From the NCBI GenBank assembly GCA_002633025.1, contig NMRB01000020.1, positions 150,861-214,860 of the forward strand: a DNA stretch of 64,000 nucleotides, given 5' to 3'. A program made the translations under genes and the position numbers. This document shows, piece after piece, positions 11,460-24,569 of the stretch. Source of the DNA: Notospermus geniculatus. Its lineage: Eukaryota; Nemertea; Pilidiophora; Heteronemertea; Lineidae. Numbering within the stretch: the stretch's first letter is position 1; each line of letters opens with the position of its first letter. The notes under the pieces are model-generated. The model made no database searches and had not been told where the DNA came from. It saw only the letters and a list, made by a program, of their open reading frames with translations.

Positions 11460-12027
11460 CTGAAAGGGTAAATGTCATCCTGGGTATTATATACAAAGAT
11501 TACCGGTACCCAGGATCTCAGTCTTCACTAAAACAATACCCTGGGTGTAGTTTTGTTAGCCGAACATCACCCAGCTTCCGCAATCTGTGCCTAGGAACGA
11601 GTCCTATTTAGAAATCCCGTGGAATCTCACGGTCTCGCACCGCGGTACCGTACTTGTTGAGTGTAGCTGTTCATGACATTCTTCAGGCAGTCACGTGACC
11701 ACAGGCGAGACAACCTCGAATCCAGGTGTCATTGCCCCCTGGTATGCAGCAGCACATCTAATTTATGTAAATACTCAAACAATTTGTATGCGCTGCATAT
11801 CGCTGCTGTTCCCAGCAGTTTTCTTTGTCATTCCCTACTCCAGTGGACATTCTGCCTTGTAGAATGTCACCAACACGTGTAATCTTTCTGAAGCCCAAAG
11901 GGGGCGACACCACAAATACGATGCTGGGTGATGTTCGGCTACCGAAAGTACACCCAGGGTATTGTTTTAGTGAAGATTGAGATCCTGGGTAATCTTTGTA
12001 TACCCAGGATGACATTTACCCTTTCAG
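11460..12027. mobile_element. Foldback element with arms of about 110 bp
   Basis: The left arm starts CTGAAAGGGTAAATGTCATC and the right arm is its complement. Arms share ACAATACCCTGGGTGTA and CCGAACATCACCCAGC. The loop is about 188 bp longer than in the copy at 20073-20452. The left arm carries a TACCGGTA where the right arm has only TA. Confidence 0.85.
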
Positions 12028-13225
12028 CAATCCTAGAGATGGGGAAAAACGATTTCACCGGTACCAGTAGTGTCAAGAACCAAGCCAACTGTGAAGTTAC
12101 ACTACAACAGCAGGGACAAATTTGGTACATTACATTAGTGACCAACAGCCGTATCATTGCAACATGATTGCAACATGCATGATATCATTCAGGTGTTTAC
12201 TCCACACCCATTGAATCAGATCACATTCATTAATAGCGGATGGGAAATCTGTGTGAAAATCTGTCAGCATTACATCAGAATACAGTCAGTTTAACTGCAA
12301 GTTGTCGGTAGAGGTACAGGCCGTACTTGGCCTTACCTTTATCTTCGTCATTTGGACATGTGTAGGAAGTTCAAAATTAACGATCATTCCTTGATAGTTT
12401 TATCATTATTTCTCTCGTCAGGTCATAAAGATCAATGAAAAATCAATATCAATATCAGCTATCTACAAATGAAGGACCATTAACATTTAAACGTACTAGA
12501 AAACATGATGAGATATAGCAGGTCAAAGAATATTTATGAATAGAAATTGCCATTGAATACACTTCTAAATCTTTCCCATGAATTAAATAGGTACAGTAAT
12601 TCAATACAGCTACATGTAGGCCGGTAGACTTACATAGATTTGCCCGCCTCATTGCTAACAAAGTTGTACTTTTAACAAACACTCGGTGAGCTATAGGCCT
12701 ACGTGACTTCATTCTCAAAAAGATTAACCTCATTGTAAAATCTACGTGCGATATCTAACATCTAGTTTTGAAGCATGCGTAGGCGTGCTTTGACAAGGTG
12801 ACATTCCATGAGTTCAAAGTTAAATCTCCACCCACAACTTATTTTCCCATTTGACTGAGATCAAGTACTGGTAGGCCTATTACTGTCAGCTTTTAAAGTG
12901 ATAGCATTAATTTATTGTGAACCTTGATAGCCACAGACATGACATAATCTAGTTTTGCTGTTCTTATGCCAATAAGAATGTATTCCTGGATCACGAGAAA
13001 GCATTTGACTTGATATGGCAACAACAAGACTGTCAGATGCATTCCCAGCCACAACAACATCTATGATCCATCCAAATGCATTCTTCCTTACCTATTGGCT
13101 AACTGGTAGTAGTAAGCCTATGACTAGAAGATTTTTTTAATGGTTAGTACACACATTTGAATAAAATTATTTTATTCAAATTGATATTTAATATCAACAA
13201 TGTACTGGTTCATCTCCATGCCACN

Positions 13226-13509
13226 CAGAAACCAGTTCTCACAGTGGTAAAAGTGCATTCAAGAAGTAGCAGAACCCAGTTCTCACAATGGTACAAGTGC
13301 ATTCAAGAAGTGGCAGAAGCCAGTTCTCACAGTGGTACAAGTGCATTCAAGAAGTGGCAGAAACCAGTTCTCACAGTGGTACAAGTGCATTCAAGAAGTG
13401 GCAGAAGCCAGTTCTCACAGTGATACAAGTGCATTCAAGAAGTGGCAGAAACCAGTTCTCACATTGGTACAAGTGCATTCAAGAAGTGGTAGAAGCCAGT
13501 TCTCACAGC
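13226..13509. repeat. 44-bp minisatellite, second copy
   Basis: Same 44-bp unit as at 3.7 kb, slightly more than six units, starting directly after the single N at the segment 1 junction. Confidence 0.95.
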
Positions 13510-13913
13510 AATGCAGTTTCATGCCTTTTTTCGTATCTTTCATATCTTTTCACATCATATCTTTGTTGCTTTCGCGGCACAAAAAAATCTGATAATGTAG
13601 AATCACTGTAAGAAAAGGTGACACCAGTTCATTCCTGCTTTTTAAGTTATCATTTAAATCATGCATTGAAAGTATAATCTTTCCTTTCCAACAGCTTTTG
13701 CTCTGTTATTGCAGACAGATCCACACTACTGCTGTTAAGAAACCAGCAGGAAAGGCCCTAGAAATGTTGACGGCATTACAAAGGTAGAATCACAAGTGGC
13801 TTACTGGAATATGGCCAAACCATTGGCACCTCTAACCAGCAATATGATTCAGATTTTCCACAAAATGTAAGCAGTTTCCCCAAACACTGAGTGCAGTATT
13901 TACTCTTACTCAC

Positions 13914-14007
13914 AATCCCATTCCTCAGCCATTTCATCCAAGATATTGCCTCTTAAAAGCTTACTGCGGGAGATGATGGCCTTGTCAGCAGCTTTCCAAG
14001 TGCTGCA
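13914..14007 (-). CDS. Unidentified candidate exon (31 codons), second copy
   Basis: Same sequence and splice borders as the candidate exon at 4357-4450. Confidence 0.35.
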
Positions 14008-14788
14008 CTGCAGTAACTGCTGGTTGGTTATGAAGACTATGATTTGCTCTTGCCAGACTGCTTTTGTAGTTGGTCAACCTAAATATTTCATTTTTCATAT
14101 TTGCACCACTTATTTGCACCATGGTGTTGCAAAGATGGATTCTTCTAACACTCTATCTTCCGCAGTGCTGACGATGATTTCTTTGGATGTTTAGTCTTCA
14201 TCTTCACCATTAGCATTTAACATATAAGCAGGAACTAAAATGAGAAGCTCATCCCTTTAGTTCGTGAGGAAATAGCATTCATATACCACGCTCTGCTGTG
14301 GTAACTAGAACTATTTCACCAACGATATTGCTGAAGTGCCTTGATGATTCTTCAGATTATCACAAAACGTGTGAGTATTAGCCCCAAATGAACTTAAGAT
14401 GTACCTGTTGGCCAGCCTATACTTTGTTCAGGAGCAAACAATTAACTGACCAATCGGTAATAGACAGATCAAAGGAAAGAAGCTGGAGCCTCCCCACAAG
14501 ATATTTCAGTACAGAAGGTTAAGATATAATTGAGTAGCCGCTAGAGTACATGGGAGGTCTGTGACCTTATGCCCGTTCATGGACCATTACTGAAGTGAAA
14601 CTATACTGTCCAGGGATCATGCAACGATTTGGAGGGTGCGGGGTGTCGTTTCCCTTGTTGCTGATTTCTGGCAGTTATCTAGCAGCCATGCAACAGTAGA
14701 CTTGCAGCAGCTTCTGAAAGTTTGTCAAGTGTTCAGGAACTGTAGGCCTACTGGTAACGTCAGCCTCAATACTTGGCCTAGTGATTAA

Positions 14789-14995
14789 CTCTTTCAGCCC
14801 TACAGACGGATATATCCATTCGCCAAAATCATTCTCAAATCCTGTGAACGAGTATATCCGTCCACCCCTAAACCCAATTTTCTACAAGATAGGATTGGGT
14901 AAGTAGTTTTTTTTAAATCCTGAAATATTGCTTTTTTCAGAAAATCGCCTAGGATCTGGGAGTCGCGGCGAAAAAATCGCCTAAGGCTGAAAGAG
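14789..14995. mobile_element. piggyBac-like MITE (TTAA-flanked), second copy
   Basis: Counterpart of the element at 5.4 kb with TTAA at 14785-14788 and 14996-14999 and a few substitutions and small deletions. Confidence 0.8.
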
Positions 14996-15935
14996 TTAAG
15001 GTGTACTGCTCCTTAGTGCTGGAGATTGATGCCTAATGCGAGGGCCCGTGGGTTCGAATCAGGTAGGAAGCTATGTCTTTCACCTTAGAAACCTGTTTCT
15101 ATTTCAGTCTCAGTACTGAGAAAGCCAATACATGATCAATGCAATTCAGGGAATAAGACATCCCAAACCATCTTGAAATCAGACGTGTTGAAAACCAGTG
15201 ACACTTTTCACTTTCTCATAGCTACCCTCCACAAATGGTGAAATCTTGTTAACCTCCCAAACGAAGGCTGCTAAATCAAATCATCAGATGAGTAAATGAA
15301 CGCCACTTCATCCCGCAATCTGTATGTGTGGTGATTACTCTAGTTGTGTTCCATTGGGTGGAAACTGTTTGACACCAACTCAATAAGGCAAGTTGCATTA
15401 CCGTGCAATGAATCTATGACCCTGTTAGACCACGCATTGATCATGACATGGCTGAATAAAGCAATCCATTGGAGATTTATCCGTCCAAGTCTTTGAAGCA
15501 TTTAGGATGATCTGGATGTTTTGACTATATTTCATTTGCTGTCAATGTGCTGTGACTTCACTGATCAGAAAATCAACAGAACAGCTATGTATATTGATCT
15601 TGGCTTTGGAACAGATAAAGATGTAACTGTAAATATTTGCTGGAACTTTGTAGAGGAAGTATCAAGAATAGAGATTTGATTGCTTCATTGTGCAAGTCTG
15701 CAAAATACAACCACTTGCTGCAGTCCAGGTAATGAGGAAATGAAGAAGATCCATCCATCATTTTCAATGCATCGAAGAGCCAGAGAAAAGATTTGTCTGA
15801 AACCACACATTCAAATCACTATTTAAATCTGGTGTTGGAGGTGTTCATGATCAAGCGGACAAGACAAGGTTGAGGAAGTAAACACAGAGAACATCCGTCA
15901 CTGCTTCTGGTTTTCTTCAATACGTTTTCCATTAC

Positions 15936-16022
15936 TTCCTCATCCTTGCGTTTGCCTTGAACGTTCTCTTCAAGTTCCCTCCAGAGGTTTGTTGGCAGGT
16001 ATAAATACCTCAATGGCAGACA
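15936..16022 (-). CDS. Unidentified candidate exon (29 codons), second copy
   Basis: Identical to the candidate exon at 6575-6661, same splice borders. Downstream partner would be 13914-14007. Confidence 0.35.
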
Positions 16023-19000
16023 CTGAAACAGAAGAAAGCAAAAAAGTGCAAAACAGCCACCTGAAACTGTTGCCAGTTTTAGAAAGAGTTTCTGGGATAA
16101 TTGTTAAAGTTTACTGTATGTGATACTGTATGTTATTCTAGCAATTTAGGAAGAAAGCTATTCGTTGGCTAGACTTGGCTATAGATGAATGGTAAGTGCG
16201 TGAGCACTCAGCAGTGAGGAGTAGGCCTATCCAGTTTCTCTCAATGAGGGTTTCTGCATACAGCTGCAATGTACTCCAGGTATTTGGTATCTGCGGATTT
16301 GAAAGATTCCAATGATCCCATTATCGAGACTCAAGATAGGCTGTTCATTTATGTACCGTATTGCTTTTCCTTCTCACCTCCCACATGTCTGTTTGTCGGG
16401 ACAAAGCCAGCTAGTAGGCCTACCACGCTCCACCTGCAGTCTAGACTGACTTTCAGCAATTCTTCATATAGGCTGTGCATGTGCAGAAGCAATGTTCTTT
16501 TTCTGACGATATGAACAGCAATCGAGGATGAGTTTATTTTCTTCTTCAGCACTTGATACCATGAAATCGATTGCTGAGATCAAGCATTATTTTTATAAAT
16601 TCTGAAATTTAGCTTGCAACTGATACAGCAGGATGTTGCTCAGCCTTCACAGTATTAGTATGAGGAAACCTTGCCAAAAATGTTATGGCACACACAGATA
16701 TATTATTTCATCATTTCTGGGGCTCAACTCATCACTGAAAGTCGAAAATATAAAGCGTGGAATTAGACGGCAGAAGGTCAATTCACTTATTAATGTGTCT
16801 TTTACATGAACATCAGGAGCATTTTCACAGAATTGCATTGAATACTTTTGTAGCCTACACGTGATGTCATTAGAACACCCCATAGGTGAGAACCATGCAA
16901 TGGTAAAACTATATATAAACCTAGAGCAGCTAATTGCTGACTTCTATAGTAAAATGAGTCCCTTAGGGACCCAATTTTGACCATCAAATTGAGCATAAGG
17001 AATGTGGCCCTGTTTAGTTCCAGTGAACAAGCATAGCACACTTTCATGTAAATAACCCAACTCCTTCATAGACAGCAAGTTGGACATCAAAAGTAAATGT
17101 GAGGAAAAAGAAGCTGACTGTATTTCTCCATCCGACATGTCTCATATGACGTGGAGTGGCCATCGCACTGGTCTTTGACGTTCCAAACTATCACAGTATC
17201 AGTTATCAAGAAATCTATTTTTAGTTCCTCTGCCCTGAAATTCCACCAAATCACACTCCATGCATTTGATAGTCCCATGGGAAGTGAATTTCAAAAGAAT
17301 ACCCCCTCAAGACACCTGCGTAGTTGCATAAACTGCATTCTCTGTTGATTGGTTCAGAAGTAAAAAATAAATCATATATCACCAGTTCTTAAAGAAATTA
17401 ATATATGTGCTGAATGAAGACTATGGCAAATACATGCTTTCCATGCAGAATTTGCGGCACAATTGGTAAAGTAATGTCTTTTACTCTCCCCACCCCACCC
17501 AAGAGGTGACTGCCCCCTGGAGGCCGAAAGCAAGATATTTGGCCCTTTGCAGAATTTAGAAGTTACAGTTACGATATCATATTGATAGATTAAAGGGATT
17601 TGTCAAGATAAACAAACAAATTTAAATACTTTACAGTATGATTATAATCCTTTGCAATCTCAGTTTAGTTCATACCTTCAAGGAACCAGTCGCCACACAA
17701 TGCAAGATTAACTTTTTAGAAAAAGTTTAAATTCAGTTTAGACTTGTAAAGTGAATGACTGTCTGCCACCACGCAAGAAAATCTATGCCATGAGTTTCAT
17801 TGATGACGTCATCAATGAAGCACACTCATACTTCAGACTTCAGAATCTTCAAAACTAACCTCTTCTCAGAAGAGCATGAAAAACATAGTTTGCCATCAAA
17901 ATAATTATCATGACTAGATGGAGAAACCCATAGATGGTTAATATTGACAGGAGTCTTGGCTCTAATGACCCTAAAGTCTGCAGTAAAAGCAACCCAATGC
18001 AGTCAATACAATGAAAACAGCAACCGCTACCTCTGCTCCATATCAACCTATCAGGACCCTAATTAGCATCTATTCAGCTGAATTCGTTCTATCCCTGATT
18101 AGCGGGTGTCGGTTAGATGCATGGCAACGTATTGGCATGATAGAGTATCCCGGAGAAGAAAGCATGGATCATCCAACACCGCAGCCATTTTCCACACATA
18201 ATCACTCTTCATTAATCCATACATGTTTATTTGTTGATTGGCTGATGTTTGTCATAATTTCTTGATTTAATTAGGAATCCATGAAGCACGTTTACGGCAT
18301 CATTTTCAGATTCATTATTTGATGACAATCATGTAAATTTCATTAGAGTTCATTGAGTTATTTTCAGGAATCATCACATTCCCCCTTTGTTCTTGGCCGA
18401 GACTGCACACTGTCATCACTATTTTAGATTTCATCACCAACATCATCATACTGCCCAAATGCCCCTGGGAACAATATCCATGGTCAAATAGAAGAAAGAA
18501 TAGGTTAAAGATCTAAAGGTGGATTAAAAAGTCACATGTTTGCATAAGGCCTACAGGAAAGCATAGGCCTACTTCCACTCTTTTGACACTTTTACCCTGA
18601 GCTAAAGGTCACACATACTTCCTGATTAACAGATTTTAATTTACCTGATAATAAACTACTCTAATCCAAAATTGTCACTTTGATGTCTGAATTGAAAAGG
18701 TGTTAAACTAATACAATGCACCTGTGTTTTGAAATTTGGCCCCAAAGGATTTGATAAAGTCATTGGTGCAGTTTTACGCACCTATGAGAAATTTAGAAGC
18801 ATGTAGGCCTAATCCAAAAATACATCTATTTTTGCTAATACTTAGGAACATAATGCTTCCAAGGGAAAATTTAGCAAGAAACTTTGATAAATACAAAATA
18901 AACTGAGCAGGTTCTTTTTTAGGAATATTTTACCCCCTTTTACCATCTGCAGAGAAATAGGTCAGTAGCTGCTGGTTGGCTAATAAAGCATCGGGCTAGC

Positions 19001-20072
19001 ATCATATTCTGTGGAAGCAATGAAAATCTATAGTCAACTAGCCATTACACACGCGCCATACTCTCATAAACACCAATGACAGTGAGGGCATGAACTCTTT
19101 CGAGAGGCAATCGTGCTATGGACCTAAACACACGGGCTATCCATTACACAAGCTATCTGAGCATCATCATTGTCATCATCATGGCCAATGCTCAATAAAA
19201 CAATGCGGAGATAATCCCTCGGGATGGTGGCTATGTAGCTGTATCCAGGCTATAAACAATTTCATTGACAGAAATGTGACACTGCGCCTTGTAATAACAT
19301 TCTCAACACTTGCAGATGAAATCTATGGCTTTAGTCTTGCAGACAGTTTGCCGTCTTCAACTGTAGTACATCACAAAGGAATTGCTTGAAGGCAGTTAAA
19401 AATGTGGCGGAGCCAAGACTCAGCAATGACAAAAGCAATTGACTTCTGGCTAAGATTTCTGATGGTTTGGCTAGGAGGATTAGCACTACAAGTCTATAGC
19501 AGTTGGGGTAGGCCAAAAACAGAATAAAAAGATGGTTTTCGGCATGCAAGCTATTGTAATTAGATCTTCCTTCTTCCTTTAGTGAACCTTTTGTAAAACT
19601 AGTAATACACTAGGACACTTCGGTCACCAGGGTCTACAAGTACCGATTGGCAGTTTTTCAGTGAATATCATTTGATTGCCTAACTTCACAGTTGGTGATA
19701 TGATTCCACAGCATTCACAGCTCTTTGGAACAAAAGTGGCGGTGTCATTCACTGCATGCCAATGACAACCCACTGAAACAACATTTACAGGACAAACTTT
19801 TGTGACTGCTGATGGACTAATATACCACAGGACTAGCGTTATTGATTCTGAACCATTTATGGCAGCAGTAAATAATTGCAATTAATACAAAAGTACTGAC
19901 AATCAATGCAATAAGTATAAAATTATTATGACAGAGACCATGATTATTCAATTCACAAATGGTATTATCAACTTATATTCCATGTGAACCATGCACAATG
20001 TCTGATGAAGCAGACCGCATAAACTTGTCACCCACCACAAGTCAATCCATCCCCAGAGCATCAATACTAGCG

Positions 20073-20452
20073 CTGAAAGGGTAAATGTCATCCTAGGTAT
20101 TATATACAAAGATTACCGGTACCCAGGATCTCAGTCTTCACTAAAACAATACCCTGGGTGTAGTTTTGTTAGCTGAACATCACCCAGCTTCCGCAATCTG
20201 TGCCTAGGAACGAGTCCTATTTAGAAATCCCGTGGAATCCCACGGTCTCGCACCGCGGTACTTGTTGAGTGTAGCTGTTCATGACATTCTTCAGGCAGTC
20301 AAGTGACCACAGGCGAGACAACCTCTAATCCAGGTGTCATATACGATGCTGGGTGATGTTCGGCTACCGAAAGTACACCCAGGGTATTGTTTTAGTGAAG
20401 ATTGAGATCATGGGTAATCTTTGTATACCCAGGAGGACATTTACCCTTTCAG
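20073..20452. mobile_element. Foldback element, second copy, short loop
   Basis: Same arms as the element at 11.5-12.0 kb, loop shortened at the CAGGTGTCAT/ATACGATGC junction. Whether the difference is a deletion here or an insertion there cannot be told from two copies. Confidence 0.85.
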
Positions 20453-23197
20453 CAATACTAGAGATGGGGGAAAACGATTTCACCGGTACCAGTAGTGTCA
20501 AGAACCAAGCCAACTGTGAAGTTACACTACAACAGCAGGGTCAAATTTGGTACATTACATTAGTGACCAACAGCCGTATCATTGCAACATGATTGCAACA
20601 TGCATAATATCATTCAGGTGTTTACTCCACACCCATTGAATCAGATCACATTCATTAATAGCGGATGGGAAATCTGTGTGAAAATCTGTCAGCATTACAT
20701 CAGAATACAGTCAGTTTAACTGCAAGTTGTCGGTAGAGGTACAGGCCGTACTTGGCCTACCTTTTATCTTCGTCATTTGGACATGTGTAGGAAGTTCAAA
20801 ATTAACGATCATTCCTTGATAGTTTTATCATTATTTCTCTCGTCAGGTCATAAAGATCAATGAGAAATCAATATCAATATCAGCTATCTACAAACGAAGG
20901 ACCATTAACATTTAAACGTACTAGAAAACATGATGAGATATAGCAGGTCAAAGAATATTTATGAATAGAAATTGCCATTGAATACACTTCTAAATCTTTC
21001 CCATGAATTAAATAGGTACAGTAATTCAATACAGCTACATGTAGGCCGGTAGACTTACATAGATTTGCCCGCCTCATTGCTAACAAAGTTGTACTTTTAA
21101 CAAACACTCGGTGAGCTATAGGCCTACGTGACTTCATTCTCAAAAAGATTAACCTCATTGTAAAATCTACGTGCGATATCTAACATCTTGTTTTGAAGCA
21201 TGTGTAGGCGTGCTTTGACAAGGTGACATTCCATGAGTTCAAAGTTAAATCTCCACCCACAACTTATTTTCCCATTTCACTAAGATCAAGTAGGCCTTTA
21301 CTGTCAGCTTTTAAAGTGATAGCATTAATTTATTGTGAACCTTGATAGCCACAAACATGACATAATCTAGTTTTGCTGTTCTTATGCCAATAAGAATGTA
21401 TTCCTGGATCATTAGAAAGCATTTGACTTGATACGGCAACAACAAGACTATCAGATGCATTCCCAGCCACAACAACATCTATGATCCATCCAAATACATT
21501 CTTCCTTACCTATTGGCTAACTGGTAGTAGTAAGCCTATGACTAGAAGATTTTTTAATGGTTAGTACACACATTTGAATAAAATTATTTTATTCAAATTG
21601 ATATTTAATATCAACAATGTACTGGTTCATCTCCATGCCACTGTTGATAACATGCAAACACAAAATTCTACAAGACGCCCTTCCTTGAAGCCCACAAGCT
21701 TGACAAACATAGTATATTTTCTTACACCCGGAAAACCCGTTAGAGCTTACTAGACATTCCTGTCGGCAGGCGATGAAGGATAACTTGAATTGTAAAATGA
21801 AAAAATATTTATAGAGTATTTGCACTTGATTCATGAGGGTTGCTGATTATTTCTTCTGTTGTGTTTCATGTTATCAAAAATAAATAAAGACTTTGTCTAT
21901 TTTTGATGTTATTGACCTAACTAAAATCACAAGATCAAATGCAAATTCCTGTCAAGACTATACATGTACTACGCTAGAGGGTGGCAAACCAGACAATCAG
22001 TGACGGAACCAGCAATTGAGTATGAATATGAATGAATTTGTTGTATGTCACAATGAATGAATTGCAATCGGAAATGTTCGGCCCCTTTAGGCAGCCCCAA
22101 AAGTGGAATTTCTAGAGCATATTGAACTATGCTATATGATAAGTTGCGGTTTACCACACAATGACCTCTTTTTTCGAAGTATTGGAACACCATCAATAGG
22201 ATTTTTGATTGGCTTTTGGTAAACAGGCCCAAAGCTTGAATGCTATAAAATCGTTTATAGATAAACTTGGTGGTAAAAGGCATGTCATTAGTCTTTTGAA
22301 GTGGTAAAAGAATGACAAGACAGAGATATATTACATCTGTTTGAACTGCACGAAAATGTCGTCATGAGCCACCAACATTGAATCAAGTGAAGTGAATTCA
22401 AGGAGAAAAGTACTCAACAGTTTTGTTACAAGTTGAGTTTGTATGCCATGTAAGTGACTGCACAATCATACGTCATTTAATCTTTGGAAAATACAATGAG
22501 GCGATGTCCTGAGACCATCACAGGGTCCGTATGCCCAACTTTGTGTAGGCCTACATAAAGATAGTAGGCTACATCTTCGATTATAGGGCAAATAAAAAGG
22601 CAATTTCCAGAGTGTTTGCGAATTTTCGACCCCAACCGGGGTCTTCTTCAGGCTGGTACTTTACAATCCGAAACTCTAGAACAGACTATAGGGCATTACA
22701 AATACCTATAACCTTTCAGCAGGGAATCTATTCTACAACTATGATGAACTAAGGATAAAATCAGACCAACTTGAAAGCAGATTCAAGTCCACTGTGCACC
22801 AGAAAATACTTCAGCAATGATTCCCACGAACAGATTTTGGGGAGACAAAAATCATAAAGTGATGATAAAAAATAAGTAGATTTGTTCAAGAAAGCTGCAA
22901 GATCAGCCTTCCTGGGGTGCCAGTGGAAACCGACATTGAGACCATTCTCATCAGCCACAACTCAGTTGGTATTATTGACCTAACCTTACAAACCAGCCGA
23001 TGTCCCAATTATCTAGTGACTTGCTTGACCTTTTCAACAATGAAATGAAGGAACATAAGGCATGTAAGGATGACACCATTCCATTGAAGTACCTTCACTG
23101 CTTTCATAAGAATACTATCATCTAGTCTTTTGAGCCAAAGTTTTTTAACACCGAGAAACATCATAAAGTGAGAGGATATTTGGCGATCCAAACTCAC

Positions 23198-24569
23198 GTT
23201 TGGGTGGTTTTCAATTATCTTGACAACAGTGGATTCTTGCAGAGCACAGCAGGGAACACCAAGAGAATTTGTGGCCTGTATACAATCAGACTTCAACAAA
23301 GGTTCCGCATCAGGGTCACATGGCGTGCTGGACCACCCTAAGATAAGAGTGATCAATGGTAACTGAAGAATTCAGCGTATCAGTCAGGAGCCTTTATCAA
23401 TCCCGCTTCTGATTCGCAAAGCAAGACTACAGTGGATGATACTAGTACGCTCACATATCTTTCCACAAGTTTCATTCACCATCAAATCCTCAGCATCTAT
23501 GTCAGAAGCTAAGTTATCAAGCAGATTCACATTTCACATTCCAAGACCTCCAGCCACTTTTTCTATCAAAACACTTTGTTGAGTCATTGATAGTTTTAGC
23601 TATCTCGAAGAACTATCCAAGGACCTTAGCAATCATGTTGTGCGATTTGAGACAATCCACGAGATTTGCATGGTTGACTGGTGAACGAAAACAGGGGATC
23701 AGCAAGATTTACTACTCAACCATCGGAAAATAGATGACAGAGATTTTGATACCACTTCATCATTTGAACAAGGCCAATATTGACTGAGTGAATTTAGGAA
23801 ACATAGGTAAGGAAATTTACCCATGCATGTGATATCTTCCACACAGTTGTGGATGTATGAAATTCACTTTTCAAAACCATTGCTTTTACGGCAAGCTGCT
23901 GCTTTAGAGCTGCAAACTTTCAGGCCAGATACCCAGCTCCAAGTGAGGACAAGAAATGTTCAGAAGATGCAAACTCCACCAACAGTCACCCTGATAAAAT
24001 CATTGGATTGAGACAGAGAAACGGGACTACATTGCCTGCTTTATGGTAACAATATAATATAACCTCTATTGATAATGCTGTATCAACAAGAATCCACCTT
24101 TAACCCAATAGACCCTATGCCACCCTAAACCACCCTGCCGTGAGCTGCCTAGATGACCACGCCCACTTTTTGACAAAAATCCCCATCACCTTGTTGAAAT
24201 GAAAATCACCAATTACTGCCGCGAGCGCCACAATCCGCCATGTCTCAAGACGCCAATACCGCCATAAACCACCTTGACTCATTCTACTGTTCTCTATGCA
24301 GTGGCATTTCATGGCGGTTCAGGGCGGTGAAAGTTGCAGATGGAAAGTGCAAAAAATAGGCGGCTCTATTGGGTTAAGAAACATGAAGATATGTAAACTC
24401 TTCTATTTTGCTCCCTCCCACTCTGATGTCATTGGATCCAATCTATCTGCTGCTATCCTACTACAACACAATATTCGATTACCACCTTACGTTGTTACAG
24501 ATGCAGCGCAATATGCCTGATAAGACATCCATTGAGGTGTTCCATTATTCAGTGTCTTTGGAAACCGTA
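23198..24569 (-). CDS. Unidentified exon-like cluster, first copy
   Basis: Three splice-bounded open segments: 24491-24569 (strong pyrimidine-rich acceptor, GTAAGG donor; RFPKTLNNGTPQWMSYQAYC...), 23455-23508 (SDIDAEDLMVNETCGKI, GTGAGC donor) and 23198-23337 (46 codons, CTTAG acceptor, GTGAGT donor, contains LGVPCCALQESTVVKIIEN). The last two join in frame (T+GG gives Trp). A possible linker exon at 23890-23936 fits the phases here but is frameshifted in the other copy. Family unknown; differences between copies are mostly amino-acid changing, so this may be a pseudogene or chance. Confidence 0.25.
24104..24373. mobile_element. piggyBac-like MITE, TIR CCCAATAG
   Basis: CCCAATAG...CTATTGGG directly flanked by TTAA (24100-24103 and 24374-24377). 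CCC-starting termini at TTAA are typical of piggyBac elements. The interior has several GCCACC/GGCGGT inverted repeats. Also present at 27058-27684 in the second copy, interrupted there by another element. Confidence 0.82.

Larger units (their letters stand above)
3690..13224. repeat. Tandem segment 1, first copy
   Basis: About 9.5 kb that recurs at 13226-21642 with roughly 1-2% substitutions by eye. It begins in a 44-bp minisatellite and ends at CATGCCAC before a single N (13225), after which the minisatellite starts again. Compared with the second copy it carries three extra MITE-like elements (5050-5241, 7442-8099, 10147-10392) and about 188 bp extra in the loop of a foldback element. These differences and the shortened gap account for nearly all of the length difference. 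No recognised gene lies inside. Confidence 0.93.
13226..21642. repeat. Tandem segment 1, second copy
   Basis: Second copy of the preceding segment, about 8.4 kb, ending at CATGCCAC followed by unique sequence (TGTTGATAAC). It is uninterrupted where the first copy has a run of N, and lacks three mobile elements present there, so it shows their empty target sites. Confidence 0.93.
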
